Source of the DNA: Halomicroarcula saliterrae
GTDB taxonomy: Archaea; Halobacteriota; Halobacteria; Halobacteriales; Haloarculaceae
NCBI RefSeq assembly: GCF_031624395.1
Contig: NZ_JAMQON010000003.1
Coordinates: forward strand, 370,023 to 434,022
Direction of reading: 5' to 3'
DNA length: 64,000 nt
Shown here: one piece after another, positions 23,760-32,629 of the stretch
How the letters are laid out: every line of letters starts with the position of its first letter
How positions within the stretch are numbered: the stretch's first letter is position 1
Program-made: the position numbers and the translations under genes
The notes under the pieces: model-generated
What the model was told of the DNA's origin: nothing
Databases searched by the model: none
What the model saw: only the letters and a program-made list of their open reading frames with translations

Positions 23760-25283
23760 ATGTCGGCATCCGAACTGGCGGCGGCAGTTGGCCGGGCCCT
23801 CGACGTGGACGCCGAGGCGTTCCACGCGACGGCGCGGGAAGAGGCCACCCAGCTCAAGGAGGAGATACGCTCGGGGACTTTCGACAACACCGAGGCCATC
23901 GTGGGGATGGAGCTCGAACTGTACGCCGTCGACGACCGGACCGACGCGTTGCGGCGGGTGCCACGCCAGTTGCTGGAGCTCATCGGCTTCGAGAAGGAAC
24001 TCGGGCTCCACAACGCGGAGATGCAGACCAGCCCGCAGCCGCTGAACTCCCACGGGCTGGCCGCCCAGCGCGACGAGCTGAAGGCGTCGCTGTTGCCGGC
24101 ACAGCAGCGCGTCCAGAGCGAGGGGATCCGGCTGGTCTCGGACGGGATGTGGACCGTGCCGCCCAACGGCGAGACCGGGCGTGAATACCTCTGTGACTGC
24201 GTCGAGGAGGACGGCGTCCGCATCGGGACGAACATGACCGACGCGGTGCGGTACCACACGATGGCCAACACCGGCTACCCGTCGGCGTTTGCACTCGACG
24301 CACCACACGTCTCGCTGTCGGCCGAGACGGTGATGCCCGAGTCGCTCATCACCTCTATCCAGCCCCACTACCAGATTCCACACGCGCCGGACCTCCCCGA
24401 GTACTTCAGCTACGCGCTGCGAATCGCCGCGCCCGTGCTCGCACTGGGCGTCAACTCCCCCTTCTTCCCGCCGGACCTCTACGACGACGCGCCGGACGCC
24501 GACATCGTCGCGGACGCACACATGGAGAACCGCATCGGCGTCTTCGAGTCCGTCCTGAACCCGCCCGAGGGCGACCCGACGCCGCCGAAAGTGTGTTTCC
24601 CGCCGGACTTCGACAGCGTCGAGGAGGCCATCGACGACATCGTCGAGGACGACACTATCGTCCCGCGACGCCTCCAGTCCGGGACCCGCTTCGACGACGA
24701 CTTCGTTCACTTCCGGCACAAACACGGTTCGTACTGGCGGTGGGTCCGCCCGGTGTTCGAGGGGCCGACGCGGTCGGCGGCCAACGCCCGCATCGAGTTC
24801 CGGCCGCTGCCCGCCCAGCCGACCGTCGACGACGCCGTCGCCTTCGAGGCGCTCGTCGCCGGGCTGATGGAGAGCCTGGTCCGCTTCGAACACCCGATCC
24901 AGTCGTTGGACTGGGAGACCGCCAAGTCGAACTTCTATGCGGCCACCCGGGACGGTCTGGAGGCGGACATCGAGTGGATTACCGCCGACGGCGCGACGAC
25001 GACCGCGACGGACAAGATATACGGCGAGCTGTTCGAGCACGCTCGCGAGGGGCTCGAACAGCGCGGGCTCTCGGCCGAGGCCGCCCACGAGTACATCCGA
25101 CCGCTGCGCGAGCGCGTCGACCGACGCGTGACGCCCGCCCGCTGGAAACACGACTACGTCCGCCGCCGCGTCGAGGAGAACGTCCCGCTCGCGGAGGCCA
25201 TCTGGGGGATGCAGGCCGCCTACATCCGCCAGCAAAAAGAGACGCTGCTCGAGGGGACCTTCCTCGACTGGCTCGACCGATGA
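23760..25283 (+). CDS. Glutamate-cysteine ligase family 2 (GCS2) protein
   Basis: This 507-residue protein shows the GCS2 start motif IVGMELELYAVDD near residue 50, with the two Glu that bind magnesium-ATP, then LHNAEMQTSPQPL, and a late segment NARIEFRPLPAQPT. The family joins a glutamate carboxylate to an amine, classically cysteine, giving gamma-glutamylcysteine, the main thiol of haloarchaea. It is longer than the compact YbdK type, and the substrate could be another amine. It overlaps the following small membrane gene by ATGA. The start is the first ATG after the tandem repeat. Confidence 0.85.
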   Translation: MSASELAAAVGRALDVDAEAFHATAREEATQLKEEIRSGTFDNTEAIVGMELELYAVDDRTDALRRVPRQLLELIGFEKELGLHNAEMQTSPQPLNSHGLAAQRDELKASLLPAQQRVQSEGIRLVSDGMWTVPPNGETGREYLCDCVEEDGVRIGTNMTDAVRYHTMANTGYPSAFALDAPHVSLSAETVMPESLITSIQPHYQIPHAPDLPEYFSYALRIAAPVLALGVNSPFFPPDLYDDAPDADIVADAHMENRIGVFESVLNPPEGDPTPPKVCFPPDFDSVEEAIDDIVEDDTIVPRRLQSGTRFDDDFVHFRHKHGSYWRWVRPVFEGPTRSAANARIEFRPLPAQPTVDDAVAFEALVAGLMESLVRFEHPIQSLDWETAKSNFYAATRDGLEADIEWITADGATTTATDKIYGELFEHAREGLEQRGLSAEAAHEYIRPLRERVDRRVTPARWKHDYVRRRVEENVPLAEAIWGMQAAYIRQQKETLLEGTFLDWLDR

Positions 25284-25507
25284 GACTCTCCGACACCGAA
25301 CGGCGCCTGGTGTGGCTCGCGAGCGGGCTCGCCGGTCTCGTTCATCTACTCGTCCCGGGCCTCTTGCTCCGACTCGCTCGCGTGGCCTATCGCTGGGGCC
25401 TCGCCGTCGAGTTCGACCCGAAATCGGGGGCGAAACGGCGCGTCCGACTCGTCGGCGTCGGTTTCCTGCTGTTCGCCGCCGTCCTCCGTCGGCTCCTACA
25501 GCGCTGA
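25280..25507 (+). CDS. Small basic membrane protein, 75 residues
   Basis: The ATG overlaps the stop of the GCS2-like gene (ATGA), so the two are coupled. The product has a hydrophobic segment LVWLASGLAGLVHLLVPGLL around residues 10-29, a polar middle (FDPKSGAKRRV) and a second hydrophobic segment VGVGFLLFAAVL near the C-terminus, which ends in RRLLQR. It is probably a two-span inner-membrane protein. No family is recognised. Its 3' end overlaps the convergent LOG-like gene by 12 bases. Confidence 0.7.
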   Translation: MRLSDTERRLVWLASGLAGLVHLLVPGLLLRLARVAYRWGLAVEFDPKSGAKRRVRLVGVGFLLFAAVLRRLLQR

Positions 25508-25936
25508 TTCGACGTAGTCGACCGCGTGCTCGGCGCTCTCCACGCTCCTGATTCCTTCGAGGGTATAAGTACCGACACCAGCGACGGGTCGGCCCATATC
25601 GAGGGCGTGGCCCAGCTCCGAGAGCGTCCCGTTACTGCCGTCGACGGCAATAACAGCGTCGCCGTTCAACACCACGAGCACGTTCCGAGCGTTTCCCATC
25701 CCGGTGGCGACGGCCGTCTCGACGTCTTCGTTCGCAGCGGCTCGCTCCTCTCCGGGCAGGATACCGATCGTGTGACCGCCCGTCTCCCGGGCGCCCGAAC
25801 AGACCGCGTCCATGACACCGCCGAGCCCGCCACAGACGACCTCGTGGCCGCGCTCGCCGAGCAACTCGCCGACGCGGTGTGCCTGTCGGTACTGGTCGTC
25901 AGTCACTGTCGAACCGCCGATAACGGAGACGCGCAT
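25496..25936 (-). CDS. LOG-like nucleotide-binding protein (TIGR00725 type)
   Basis: This 146-residue Rossmann-fold protein has MRVSVIGGSTV at the start, VVCGGLGGVMDAVCSGARE (the phosphate-binding loop of the lysine-decarboxylase-like family) and VDGSNGTLSELGHAL, which corresponds to the PGGxGTxxE motif of cytokinin-activating LOG enzymes with a changed first part. Short archaeal members of this type are of uncertain activity; nucleotide 5'-monophosphate binding or phosphoribohydrolase activity is possible. It converges with the small membrane gene and is 37 bases from the end of phaC. Confidence 0.85.
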   Translation of the reverse strand: MRVSVIGGSTVTDDQYRQAHRVGELLGERGHEVVCGGLGGVMDAVCSGARETGGHTIGILPGEERAAANEDVETAVATGMGNARNVLVVLNGDAVIAVDGSNGTLSELGHALDMGRPVAGVGTYTLEGIRSVESAEHAVDYVESAL

Positions 25937-25973
25937 ACTCCGGTTACCGACCGGAGCGAAAAGAACCCCTCCC

Positions 25974-27398
25974 TCAGAGCTGGTCGAGCCAGTCCTGACA
26001 CTGCGACGGTGACGCGTTGGTGATTTCGGCGAGCGCCGCGGCGTCGTACTCCGTGAGGTCCTCGACGGTCTGGATGCCGGCGTCGTGGAGGCGGTCGGCG
26101 TAAGTCGGGCCGATGCCCGAGACGGTGTCGACGTCGGCGGCCAGTTCGCCGCCCTCTTCGGCGGCGACGGCCTCGTCGGCCGCGTCCGCGGCGTCGGCCG
26201 CCTCGCTTGCGGCTTCGGCGACCTCTTCGACGGCTGCCCGGGCGTCGTCCTCGGGGGACTCGACCTCGATGTCGACCTCGTTCCGGTGGTTGCGCTCCCG
26301 GTACCACTCGCCGACGTCCGGCCAGAGGTTCTCGTGTGTCGACGAGGAGACCGACAGGCCGATGTGGCCCGTCGAGTACTCCATCGTCGTCGTGTCGTCG
26401 CTCGCGACGACGTCGTTGAACGGCTTGGAGGCCTCCGAGGGGACGAGGTGGTCGTACTCGCCCATCAGCTGGAGCACGGGCATGTCGATGTTCGCGAGGT
26501 CGACGTGTTTCCCGTCGAGCTCCAGCTCGTTCCTGTAGAGCTTGTTGTCCTGATAGATGTCTTCGAGGAACTGGACGTAGGTCTCGCCGGCGACGTCGAT
26601 GCCGTCGCCGAGCCACTTCTCCATCCGGCCGAAGTTCTGGACGAACGACTCGTTCTCGATGTTCTCGGCGAAGCGGACGTACTTCGAGACGTAGTTCTCG
26701 ACGGGGTCCATCAGCGCAAAGCCCACGTCGAGCATCTCTGCGGGGACGTTGCCGAAGGTGTCGGTCACGTCGTCGGGGTCGTAGTACTCCCCGGCGCCCC
26801 ACTCTTCGAGGACGCCACCGGTCTGGTCGAAACAGAGGCCGGCGGCCATCAGGCCCAGCGCGTTGACCTTCTCCTTGTGGAGGGCCGAATACATCACCGA
26901 CATCGTCCCGCCCATACAGTAGCCAAGCAGGTTGATGGCGTCCTCGCCCGAGCGCTCGCGGACCACGTCGACGCAGTTGTCGATGTAGCGGTTGACGTAG
27001 TCGTCGAGCGTGAGGTGCTGGTCGAGCCGCGAGGGCTCGTTCCAGTCGATGAGGTAGACGTCGTGGCCCGCTTCGAGCAGGCGCCGGACGACCGACCGCT
27101 CCTCCTGCAAGTCCAGGATGTACGGGCGGTTGATGAGCGCGTAGACGATGAGGATGGGAATCGACTCCTCGTCCTCCTCGTCGACCTCGATGCCGGCGGC
27201 CTCGGCGTCGTAGTGGAGCAGTTCGAGCTTGTTCTCCTCGTAGACGACATCGGAGGGTGTCTGGCCGACCTCGACGGACTCCATCAGTTCGAGTCGCTCG
27301 TCGGCGACCGACGCGGTGTCGACGGCGTCTGTCATCGACTCCAGCGTCTTGCGCTGCCAGTCGAGCGCGGCCGCGAACGGGCTGTAGTTACTGGACAT
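25974..27398 (-). CDS. phaC: Class III polyhydroxyalkanoate synthase subunit PhaC with C-terminal helix-hairpin-helix extension
   Basis: This 474-residue catalytic subunit polymerises hydroxyacyl-CoA into PHA granules. The alpha/beta-hydrolase core carries the synthase box GYCMGG with nucleophile Cys161, an Asp in GEYDHLVP near residue 315, and a His in STGHIGLS near residue 345. The core ends near residue 370. A charged, Ala/Glu-rich linker of about 45 residues follows, and then a helix-hairpin-helix domain ([19 protein letters not shown]) of about 55 residues, unusual for PhaC and normally seen in DNA-binding or protein-contact modules. It is the last gene of phaR-phaP-phaE-phaC, three bases after phaE. 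Confidence 0.96.
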   Translation of the reverse strand: MSSNYSPFAAALDWQRKTLESMTDAVDTASVADERLELMESVEVGQTPSDVVYEENKLELLHYDAEAAGIEVDEEDEESIPILIVYALINRPYILDLQEERSVVRRLLEAGHDVYLIDWNEPSRLDQHLTLDDYVNRYIDNCVDVVRERSGEDAINLLGYCMGGTMSVMYSALHKEKVNALGLMAAGLCFDQTGGVLEEWGAGEYYDPDDVTDTFGNVPAEMLDVGFALMDPVENYVSKYVRFAENIENESFVQNFGRMEKWLGDGIDVAGETYVQFLEDIYQDNKLYRNELELDGKHVDLANIDMPVLQLMGEYDHLVPSEASKPFNDVVASDDTTTMEYSTGHIGLSVSSSTHENLWPDVGEWYRERNHRNEVDIEVESPEDDARAAVEEVAEAASEAADAADAADEAVAAEEGGELAADVDTVSGIGPTYADRLHDAGIQTVEDLTEYDAAALAEITNASPSQCQDWLDQL

Positions 27399-27401
27399 GA
27401 G

Positions 27402-27944
27402 TTATTCGAGCTCTTCGATGATGCGGTCGAGCTTCTGTTCGACCGCGTGCTGGCGCCGTTCCAGCTCGACGAGGCGCTCGGCGACCTCGTCCATGTTCTC
27501 CCGGGTCGGGAACCCCATCTGGGCGATGGCGTCCTGATTGAGCTCCTGGGCCTCCTGTTGCATCTCCATCATCGACTCGACGAGCTGGCCGTTCGCTGCG
27601 GCGAAGGCCGACGTGCCCATCACGTGCTTGAACGCCTCGTTGGCCGACTTGAGCCAGATATCACGGAACTCGGCGGGGTCGACATCCTCGCCCTGTGCGG
27701 CGTCGGTCGAGCGTTCTATCATCTGTTCGGCCGCGTCGACCCACTCCTCGTAGGCCCGGTTGTACCCCTGCATCCCCTCGGAGAGTTCGTCTTCCGCGGG
27801 GATGGAGTCCTCGACCGCGTCGGCCCACGATTCGACGAAGGTCGCCTGTGCCTTCATGTTCTGCTCCATGGAGTCGGCGACCGCCGTGTTCATCTCCTCG
27901 ACCATTTCGGTCCACTCGTCTTGCATCTGGTTTGTATCGCTCAT
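27402..27944 (-). CDS. phaE: PHA synthase subunit PhaE
   Basis: This 180-residue helical acidic protein is the non-catalytic partner that class III PhaC needs. It has Met- and Glu-rich amphipathic helices (EWTEMVEEMNTAVADSMEQN), a central segment FRDIWLKSANEAFKHVMG and a C-terminal coiled coil (LVELERRQHAVEQKLDRII) typical of haloarchaeal PhaE. It stops three bases before the phaC start and follows phaP by 43 bases, so the genes form one operon. There is no signal peptide; the protein should sit at the granule surface. Confidence 0.93.
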   Translation of the reverse strand: MSDTNQMQDEWTEMVEEMNTAVADSMEQNMKAQATFVESWADAVEDSIPAEDELSEGMQGYNRAYEEWVDAAEQMIERSTDAAQGEDVDPAEFRDIWLKSANEAFKHVMGTSAFAAANGQLVESMMEMQQEAQELNQDAIAQMGFPTRENMDEVAERLVELERRQHAVEQKLDRIIEELE

Positions 27945-27987
27945 TGGTGTACTATCGTCTTCTGGCGCACAAAAAACGGCTGGTTCG

Positions 27988-28539
27988 TTACGCCTCGACG
28001 GCGTCAGCGGCCTGGGCCTGCACTTCCTCGACCTGCGACTGAATCTCCTCGACCTGCTCTTGGACCTCTTCGAGCTGGGCGCCGAACTGCTCGGCGACCT
28101 CGACGGACTGGGACTCCAGTTCCTCGTGGGCCTCGACGAGCATCGACACCTGCTCGTCGACGGCGGTGACGTAGTCCTCGGTCATCTCGTCGTAGGCCTC
28201 GACGCCTTCGAGCATCTCGCTCTCGACGTTGTCGAAGACTTCGGCGTGGTTTTCGAGCAGGAAGTCGTACTGCTCGTCGACGGTCGCGCGGACCTCGTCG
28301 ATGGTGCCGGCCATGCCGGGCACGGTGGTCTCGATGGTGTCGAGGTAGCTGTGGAAGGCGGTCTTCGAGAGCTCGACGCTGCGGCGCTGGGCCGACTCCT
28401 GGGTGTCGAGGCTGTCGATGAACGCCTCGTTGACGTTCTGCTGGAAGCTGACGGTCTGTTCCAGGGCCTTCTGGCTCTGCTCGATCGTCGCACGCTGCAT
28501 CTCGAAAGCGGTCGTGACGGGGGTGGTGTAGTCTACCAT
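27988..28539 (-). CDS. phaP: Phasin PhaP
   Basis: This 183-residue granule-coating protein is almost wholly helical. The C-terminal half is a regular coiled coil (LESQSVEVAEQFGAQLEEV, EEIQSQVEEVQAQAADAV). The ATG at 28539 (MVDYTTPVTTAFEMQ) is chosen because the upstream open frame runs into the preceding phaR gene and is not protein-like. It lies 7 bases after phaR and before phaE. Phasins limit granule size and fusion. The order phaR-phaP-phaE-phaC matches the cluster described in other haloarchaea. Confidence 0.9.
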   Translation of the reverse strand: MVDYTTPVTTAFEMQRATIEQSQKALEQTVSFQQNVNEAFIDSLDTQESAQRRSVELSKTAFHSYLDTIETTVPGMAGTIDEVRATVDEQYDFLLENHAEVFDNVESEMLEGVEAYDEMTEDYVTAVDEQVSMLVEAHEELESQSVEVAEQFGAQLEEVQEQVEEIQSQVEEVQAQAADAVEA

Positions 28540-28546
28540 TGGTGTA

Positions 28547-28843
28547 TTACTCCGTGTTGTTCGTGACCGGGAGGACGACTGTCTGGACGATGTCACCTTC
28601 CTCGATGCCGAGCGCCTCGCGCTCCGCGTCGGGGATGCTGATTCGGCCGCCGCTCTGGACGCGAGTTTTGAACGTCGCCATCTGGCTCATCGCACCCAAC
28701 TGATTCATATCGAAACTCGGCATGCCGCCGCTGGCGAACAACTGCTTCATCATCTGTTGTTGCTGTTCCATCGCGTTCTCGCTCGCCTGCTGCATCCCCT
28801 TGAACATCGGGGGCCACATCAGACCATCGTCCTCGTCGGCCAT
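28547..28843 (-). CDS. phaR: AbrB-type regulator of PHA granule genes, PhaR
   Basis: This 98-residue protein has a Met/Gln-rich N-terminal half (KGMQQASENAMEQQQQMMKQ) that may bind granules. Its C-terminal half is an AbrB/SpoVT swapped-hairpin DNA-binding domain (TRVQSGGRISIPDAERE, ALGIEEGDIVQTVVLPV). In haloarchaea an AbrB-like PhaR heads the phaRP operon and is reported to repress it, with its repression relieved by binding to the polymer. It is the first gene of the operon here. A palindromic site lies about 48-72 bases upstream and is the probable operator. Confidence 0.87.
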   Translation of the reverse strand: MADEDDGLMWPPMFKGMQQASENAMEQQQQMMKQLFASGGMPSFDMNQLGAMSQMATFKTRVQSGGRISIPDAEREALGIEEGDIVQTVVLPVTNNTE

Positions 28844-28890
28844 CGGTATCAGTCACTACTCCCTTCAGTGACTTAAAACTTTCCGTACTT

Positions 28891-28915
28891 TACCATCTGA
28901 TGCCATTGAATGGTA
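28891..28915. promoter_or_regulatory. Nested inverted repeats in the phaR / maoC divergent spacer
   Basis: TACCAT (28891-28896) and ATGGTA (28910-28915) are inverse complements. Between them lies the palindrome CCATT-G-AATGG (28903-28913), which extends with one mismatch to ATGCCATT-G-AATGGTAT. The site is 48-72 bases upstream of the phaR start. AbrB-type proteins bind such A/T-containing dyads, so autoregulation by PhaR is a reasonable reading. TTTAATAG near 29052 is the likely TATA element of the rightward hydratase gene. Confidence 0.5.
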
Positions 28916-29082
28916 TTGGGTGGTATAGAGTTCTCAGCAGCCACGAGCGCCGCGCTCCGCCACGCAGCGGGCGTCAACAGAAATCTATACTGCCGTTGAC
29001 GCAGGGTAGAAGCCGTCTCGTGGCCATAGAGTGGAATTTAACACCAAGGTTTAATAGCCCGACCCCTAAACACCATTTATCA

Positions 29083-29691
29083 ATGAGTTCTGAATCACAG
29101 CGGAACCCGCTTCTGGACACGTGGACCGAGACATCTTCTCACATGTTCAACAGTGTCGTCGCAGCGAACCGAGCGGCGTTTGCGGCGTTCGGCGTCCAGT
29201 CCGACGACGACCTCCCGACGCCGGCGGAACGCATCGAACCGGACGAGGACCTCCCGGAGTGGCACGTAACCATCTCCGAGGACCACCCCGACAGTCTCGG
29301 CGTCGGCGACCGCATCGAGTTTACGAAGACCATCTCGGACAACGACGTCAGACAGTTCGCCGCCGCGAGCGGCGACACGAACCCCCTCCACCTCGACGAC
29401 GAGTTCGCCGAACAGACCCGGTTCCGCGGTCGCATCGCACACGGGACCCTCGTCGGGAGCCTCATCAGCGCCGCGCTCGCGCGCCTGCCGGGACTGACCA
29501 TCTATCTCTCACAGGACCTGGAGTTCCACAACCCCGTCCGCATCGGCGACCGACTCACCGCCGAATGCGAAATCGTCGAGGACCTGGGCGACGAGCAGTA
29601 TCGACTGACCACGCGCGTCCGCGAGGACGATACCGTCGTCATCGACGGCGAAGCCGTCGTCCTCATCGACGAGCTCCCCGACGACAGCTGA
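29083..29691 (+). CDS. MaoC-like (R)-specific enoyl-CoA hydratase, PhaJ type
   Basis: This 202-residue hot-dog-fold protein carries the hydratase-2 motif spread over NDVRQFAAASGDTNPLHLDD and FRGRIAHGTLVGSLIS, with catalytic Asp and His. Hydratases of this type turn enoyl-CoA from fatty-acid degradation into (R)-3-hydroxyacyl-CoA, the substrate of PhaC, and the gene is divergent from the pha operon. The first 65 residues are an extra N-terminal helix region. The ATG at 29083 lies about 30 bases after TTTAATAG, consistent with a leaderless transcript. Confidence 0.88.
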   Translation: MSSESQRNPLLDTWTETSSHMFNSVVAANRAAFAAFGVQSDDDLPTPAERIEPDEDLPEWHVTISEDHPDSLGVGDRIEFTKTISDNDVRQFAAASGDTNPLHLDDEFAEQTRFRGRIAHGTLVGSLISAALARLPGLTIYLSQDLEFHNPVRIGDRLTAECEIVEDLGDEQYRLTTRVREDDTVVIDGEAVVLIDELPDDS

Positions 29692-29698
29692 ACCCGGC

Positions 29699-30553
29699 TC
29701 ACTCCGTCGTCGCACAGAACGACCGCATCGTCTCGTTGAACCACTCCGGGCGCTCCCGGGGCGGGTTGTGACCGCAGTTCTCTACGAGTTCCAGTCTGCT
29801 CTCGGCCACTGACGAGGCCGCTCGCCGGGACCACGACGGCGGCAAGAGCGGGTCCTCGTCGCCGTGAATCAGCAGCGTCGGCACCGCGAGCTCGGCCAGT
29901 CGGTCCGCGTAGTTGGTCCGGAAGCCGGTCCGCTGGAACTCGCTGCGCTGCCAACGGCGCATCGCCCGGACGGTCCGGCGGTCGACGACGCTGTCCACGT
30001 CCTCGACCAGCTGCTGTGGCGGCTCCGTGGCCCCCATGCTCCGCAGGCCGGCCCGTATCGCCGGCTTCGAACTGCTCACGCCCTGCCAGAGCATGTTCCC
30101 CAGCATCGGCGTCTGCAGGATGCCACTCGCGGCCGTTCGCCAGTAGGCGTCGCTCCCGAGCCCGTAGCTGTTGACCAGCGCCAGCCGCTCGACGCTCCCC
30201 CCGTCGAGCGCGTGGCCGAGCGCCAGCGCCCCGCCCATCGAGAGCCCCGCCATCGCGGGTTCGTCCACGTTCACGGCGTCGAGGAACGCCTCGACGGTCG
30301 CCAGATAGTACGGGGTCGTGTACGTGCGGTCGGGTTTGTCGCTCTCGCCGTGGCCCGGCAGGTCCGGGGCGTAGACGGTCCGCTCCTCGGCCAGCGCCGG
30401 GAGGGCGTGGCGCCACGACACCGTGGCGGCGTCGAGCCCGATTCCGTGGAGGAAGACGAGGGGCGGCCCGCTGCCGCCGGTTCGGTAGTGGAGGTCCACG
30501 TCGTCACCGTCGACGGTCAGTTCGACGCGCTCTGACGTGATTGCTGAACTCAT
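29699..30553 (-). CDS. Alpha/beta hydrolase
   Basis: This 284-residue hydrolase starts at the ATG at 30553 (MSSAITSERVEL); the longer open frame has no support. It shows the oxyanion-hole segment VFLHGIGLD, a nucleophile elbow GLSMGGALALG (Ser), an acid in LLIHGDEDPLLPP and a catalytic His in VENCGHNPPRERP. A cap domain lies between. The substrate is unknown; position beside PHA genes makes a lipid or polymer intermediate possible, but it is not a PhaZ depolymerase by motif. It converges with the hydratase gene, separated by seven bases. Confidence 0.88.
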   Translation of the reverse strand: MSSAITSERVELTVDGDDVDLHYRTGGSGPPLVFLHGIGLDAATVSWRHALPALAEERTVYAPDLPGHGESDKPDRTYTTPYYLATVEAFLDAVNVDEPAMAGLSMGGALALGHALDGGSVERLALVNSYGLGSDAYWRTAASGILQTPMLGNMLWQGVSSSKPAIRAGLRSMGATEPPQQLVEDVDSVVDRRTVRAMRRWQRSEFQRTGFRTNYADRLAELAVPTLLIHGDEDPLLPPSWSRRAASSVAESRLELVENCGHNPPRERPEWFNETMRSFCATTE

Positions 30554-30667
30554 TGTCAGCGTTCGGGGCCCGCGGCGGATGAGACTTTCCGTCAGACGTG
30601 TCAACGGCACTGCCATCCTCGGCCTGCAGCCGTCTCACGGCGCCGGGAACTGTGTGCGAGAGACTGT

Positions 30668-31987
30668 TCACTCCCTCTCTGTATCACCGCTCTCGTAGGC
30701 GCCGTTCCGTTCCAGCCGGGCTTTCTGCCGAACTACCGAGGGCGTCCGGCACCGGCCGGGCTCGCCGGTGACCTGCGGGACGGTGCAGTTGTTGCAACTC
30801 GCACACAGCGCGTCGCGGCCCGCGAGCAGCCGCGCGCCCAGCCGCGGCTCGGCGTAGAACGGCCGGGCCATCCCCACCATGTCCGCCGCCCGCGCCCCCT
30901 CGGCACCGAGATACCGGTCGCAGTCGGCCCGCGTCCGCAGCCCGCCCTCCAGCAACACCGGCACGTCGACCCGCTCGCGGACCCGCCGACAGAACTCGGC
31001 GTTCCAGCCGGGCTCGCGGTCGAAACGGCGGGCCTGGAGGCGATTGAGGAGCGCGACCGCCCGCGCGCGATATCGCCCGCCGAAGGCCGCCGCGTACTCG
31101 TCTCGCAGCTCGCTCGCGTCCCACGCGCGCTCGGGATAGGCGCCCCGGACGATGCTCATGTCCCAGAACGTCGAGACCTCGACGGGCACGACGGCGTCGT
31201 ACCCGATTTCGGCCAGCCGAGCGGCCATCTCGACGGCCTCGCTCCGGGAGAGACACCGCCGAACGAAACCGGGTGCCGCGGTCTCGGCAGGCACCTTCGT
31301 CACCAGCGCCACGTCGCCGGCGTGCGCGCGGACGGCGTCGTGGACTTCCTCCAGAAACCGGACGCCGTCGGCGAACTCGTCGTCCCGGCGGTTGTAGAAC
31401 GGCGAGAGAAACTGCTGGATCAGGCTCATGTTCGCCGCCGAGAGGTGGATACCGTCGTACCCGGCGTCGACGGCGTAGCCCGCACACCGACCGAACTGCT
31501 CGGCGAGGTCGTACACCGCCGCAGTCGGGAGCACGCGGGGCCGCAGGGAGACCAGTCCCAGCCGGTCGAGCGCCCGCAGCTGCCACGGCGGCCGCGAGAC
31601 GGCCAGCTGTCGCTCGTCGGGGTGGCGCTCGCGGTAGCCGGCGTGCCACGTCGCCATGCTCCGCAGGCCGCCGTGGGCGAGCTGGAGAAATATCTTGCCT
31701 TCGTGTGCATGAATTGCGTCGGTGAGCCCCTCCAGTCGCGCGACGAACTCCGGGTCGTGGACTCGCGTCATGTTCGGGGCGGCACAGCCGCCCTCCGGCG
31801 TGACGATGCTGGCCCCCTGAAAGACGAGCCCCACGCCCGAGGCAGCGGTGGGTTCCAGTTCGTCGACGAGCGTCTCGACGGCCCCCTCGCCGTTGCCGGC
31901 ACACTCGAGCACTGGCGCCCGGTAGAGCCGGTTGGGGACGGTACAGCCGCCGATGTCGAGCGAGTCGCCGAGCTCGGTCACTGGCAT
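30668..31987 (-). CDS. Old Yellow Enzyme-like NADH:flavin oxidoreductase
   Basis: This 439-residue TIM-barrel flavoprotein shows VPNRLYRAPV at the N-terminus, LQLAHGGLRS (active-site region), GYDGIHLSAANMSLIQQFLSP cut as YDGIHLSAANM and LIQQFLSPFYNRR (family signature), and a late glycine motif VLLEGGLRTRADCD with GMARPFYAEP. A Cys cluster near the C-terminus, CASCNNC followed by a Cys twelve residues later, suggests a 4Fe-4S site as in 2,4-dienoyl-CoA reductase-type members, but the second half of those larger enzymes (FAD/NAD domains) is absent. The substrate is not known. Confidence 0.9.
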   Translation of the reverse strand: MPVTELGDSLDIGGCTVPNRLYRAPVLECAGNGEGAVETLVDELEPTAASGVGLVFQGASIVTPEGGCAAPNMTRVHDPEFVARLEGLTDAIHAHEGKIFLQLAHGGLRSMATWHAGYRERHPDERQLAVSRPPWQLRALDRLGLVSLRPRVLPTAAVYDLAEQFGRCAGYAVDAGYDGIHLSAANMSLIQQFLSPFYNRRDDEFADGVRFLEEVHDAVRAHAGDVALVTKVPAETAAPGFVRRCLSRSEAVEMAARLAEIGYDAVVPVEVSTFWDMSIVRGAYPERAWDASELRDEYAAAFGGRYRARAVALLNRLQARRFDREPGWNAEFCRRVRERVDVPVLLEGGLRTRADCDRYLGAEGARAADMVGMARPFYAEPRLGARLLAGRDALCASCNNCTVPQVTGEPGRCRTPSVVRQKARLERNGAYESGDTERE

Positions 31988-32105
31988 CTGGGCCGCCGTT
32001 CGTCCCCGTGCTGTCCGACCATGTGTGTCGATAGCACGGCGTTGACAAAACGGCGTCGTTCGGGACCGGGACTCACGGGTCGCTTCGCTCCCCGTTCGCG
32101 TCTAT

Positions 32106-32134
32106 CGAGGAATCTCACTTCGTTCGATTCCTCG
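32106..32134 (-). terminator. Hairpin directly after the cgi121 stop codon
   Basis: CGAGGAATC (32106-32114) and GATTCCTCG (32126-32134) are perfect inverse complements around an 11-base loop, and the stem touches the stop codon of the leftward cgi121 gene. There is no long T-run. It probably ends or stabilises the hel308-cgi121 transcript. Similar GC-rich hairpins with TTCG or GAA turns recur in this window. Confidence 0.5.
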
Positions 32135-32629
32135 CTACTTCTCGACGACGAGCAACGCCACCCGCTCGCGGACGGCGTCGGCAAGCGTCCCCTCGGTAGC
32201 CGCGAGTTCGGTGTCGGTCACGTCGAAGAAGTCCCTCACGCGGTCGGCGTCGTACTCGCCGAGGGTATCGGCGGGGGCGAATCGGTCGCGCAGTTCCGCC
32301 GCGGCCGTCTCGGTGTCTTCGCTCTCCCCCACGACGACCGCGACCACCGGGCACTCCCCTTCGCCGACGCCCATCGCCAGCGCGCGGTTTATCTGGCGCC
32401 GTCCGGCGGCGTACAGCAGTATCTCGACGCCGAAGTCGTCGGCGATGGTGTCGCCGCGCTCGCGGGCGCGCTCCGCCAGGTCGACCGCCCGTTCGAGGTG
32501 GGCCCGGTCGACGACGCAGCGAGCGTCGAAGGCCTGAATCGTCACGCCGTGGGCCTCGCCGATGGCGTCGAGTCGCGTGACGAACTCGCCGACGTCCGTG
32601 ATGTCCGCGACGCCTTCGACGACCTCCAT
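32135..32629 (-). CDS. cgi121: KEOPS complex subunit Cgi121
   Basis: This 164-residue protein matches the archaeal Cgi121 family, which binds the tRNA 3' end in the KEOPS complex making N6-threonylcarbamoyladenosine at position 37. Visible features are an N-terminal strand [13 protein letters not shown], the segment TIQAFDARCVVDRAHLERAV, the signature AAGRRQINRALAMGV, and VVAVVVGESEDTE. Its ATG overlaps the stop of the upstream hel308 gene (ATGA), so the two are co-translated, an arrangement common in haloarchaea. The gene is followed at once by a hairpin. Confidence 0.92.
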   Translation of the reverse strand: MEVVEGVADITDVGEFVTRLDAIGEAHGVTIQAFDARCVVDRAHLERAVDLAERARERGDTIADDFGVEILLYAAGRRQINRALAMGVGEGECPVVAVVVGESEDTETAAAELRDRFAPADTLGEYDADRVRDFFDVTDTELAATEGTLADAVRERVALLVVEK

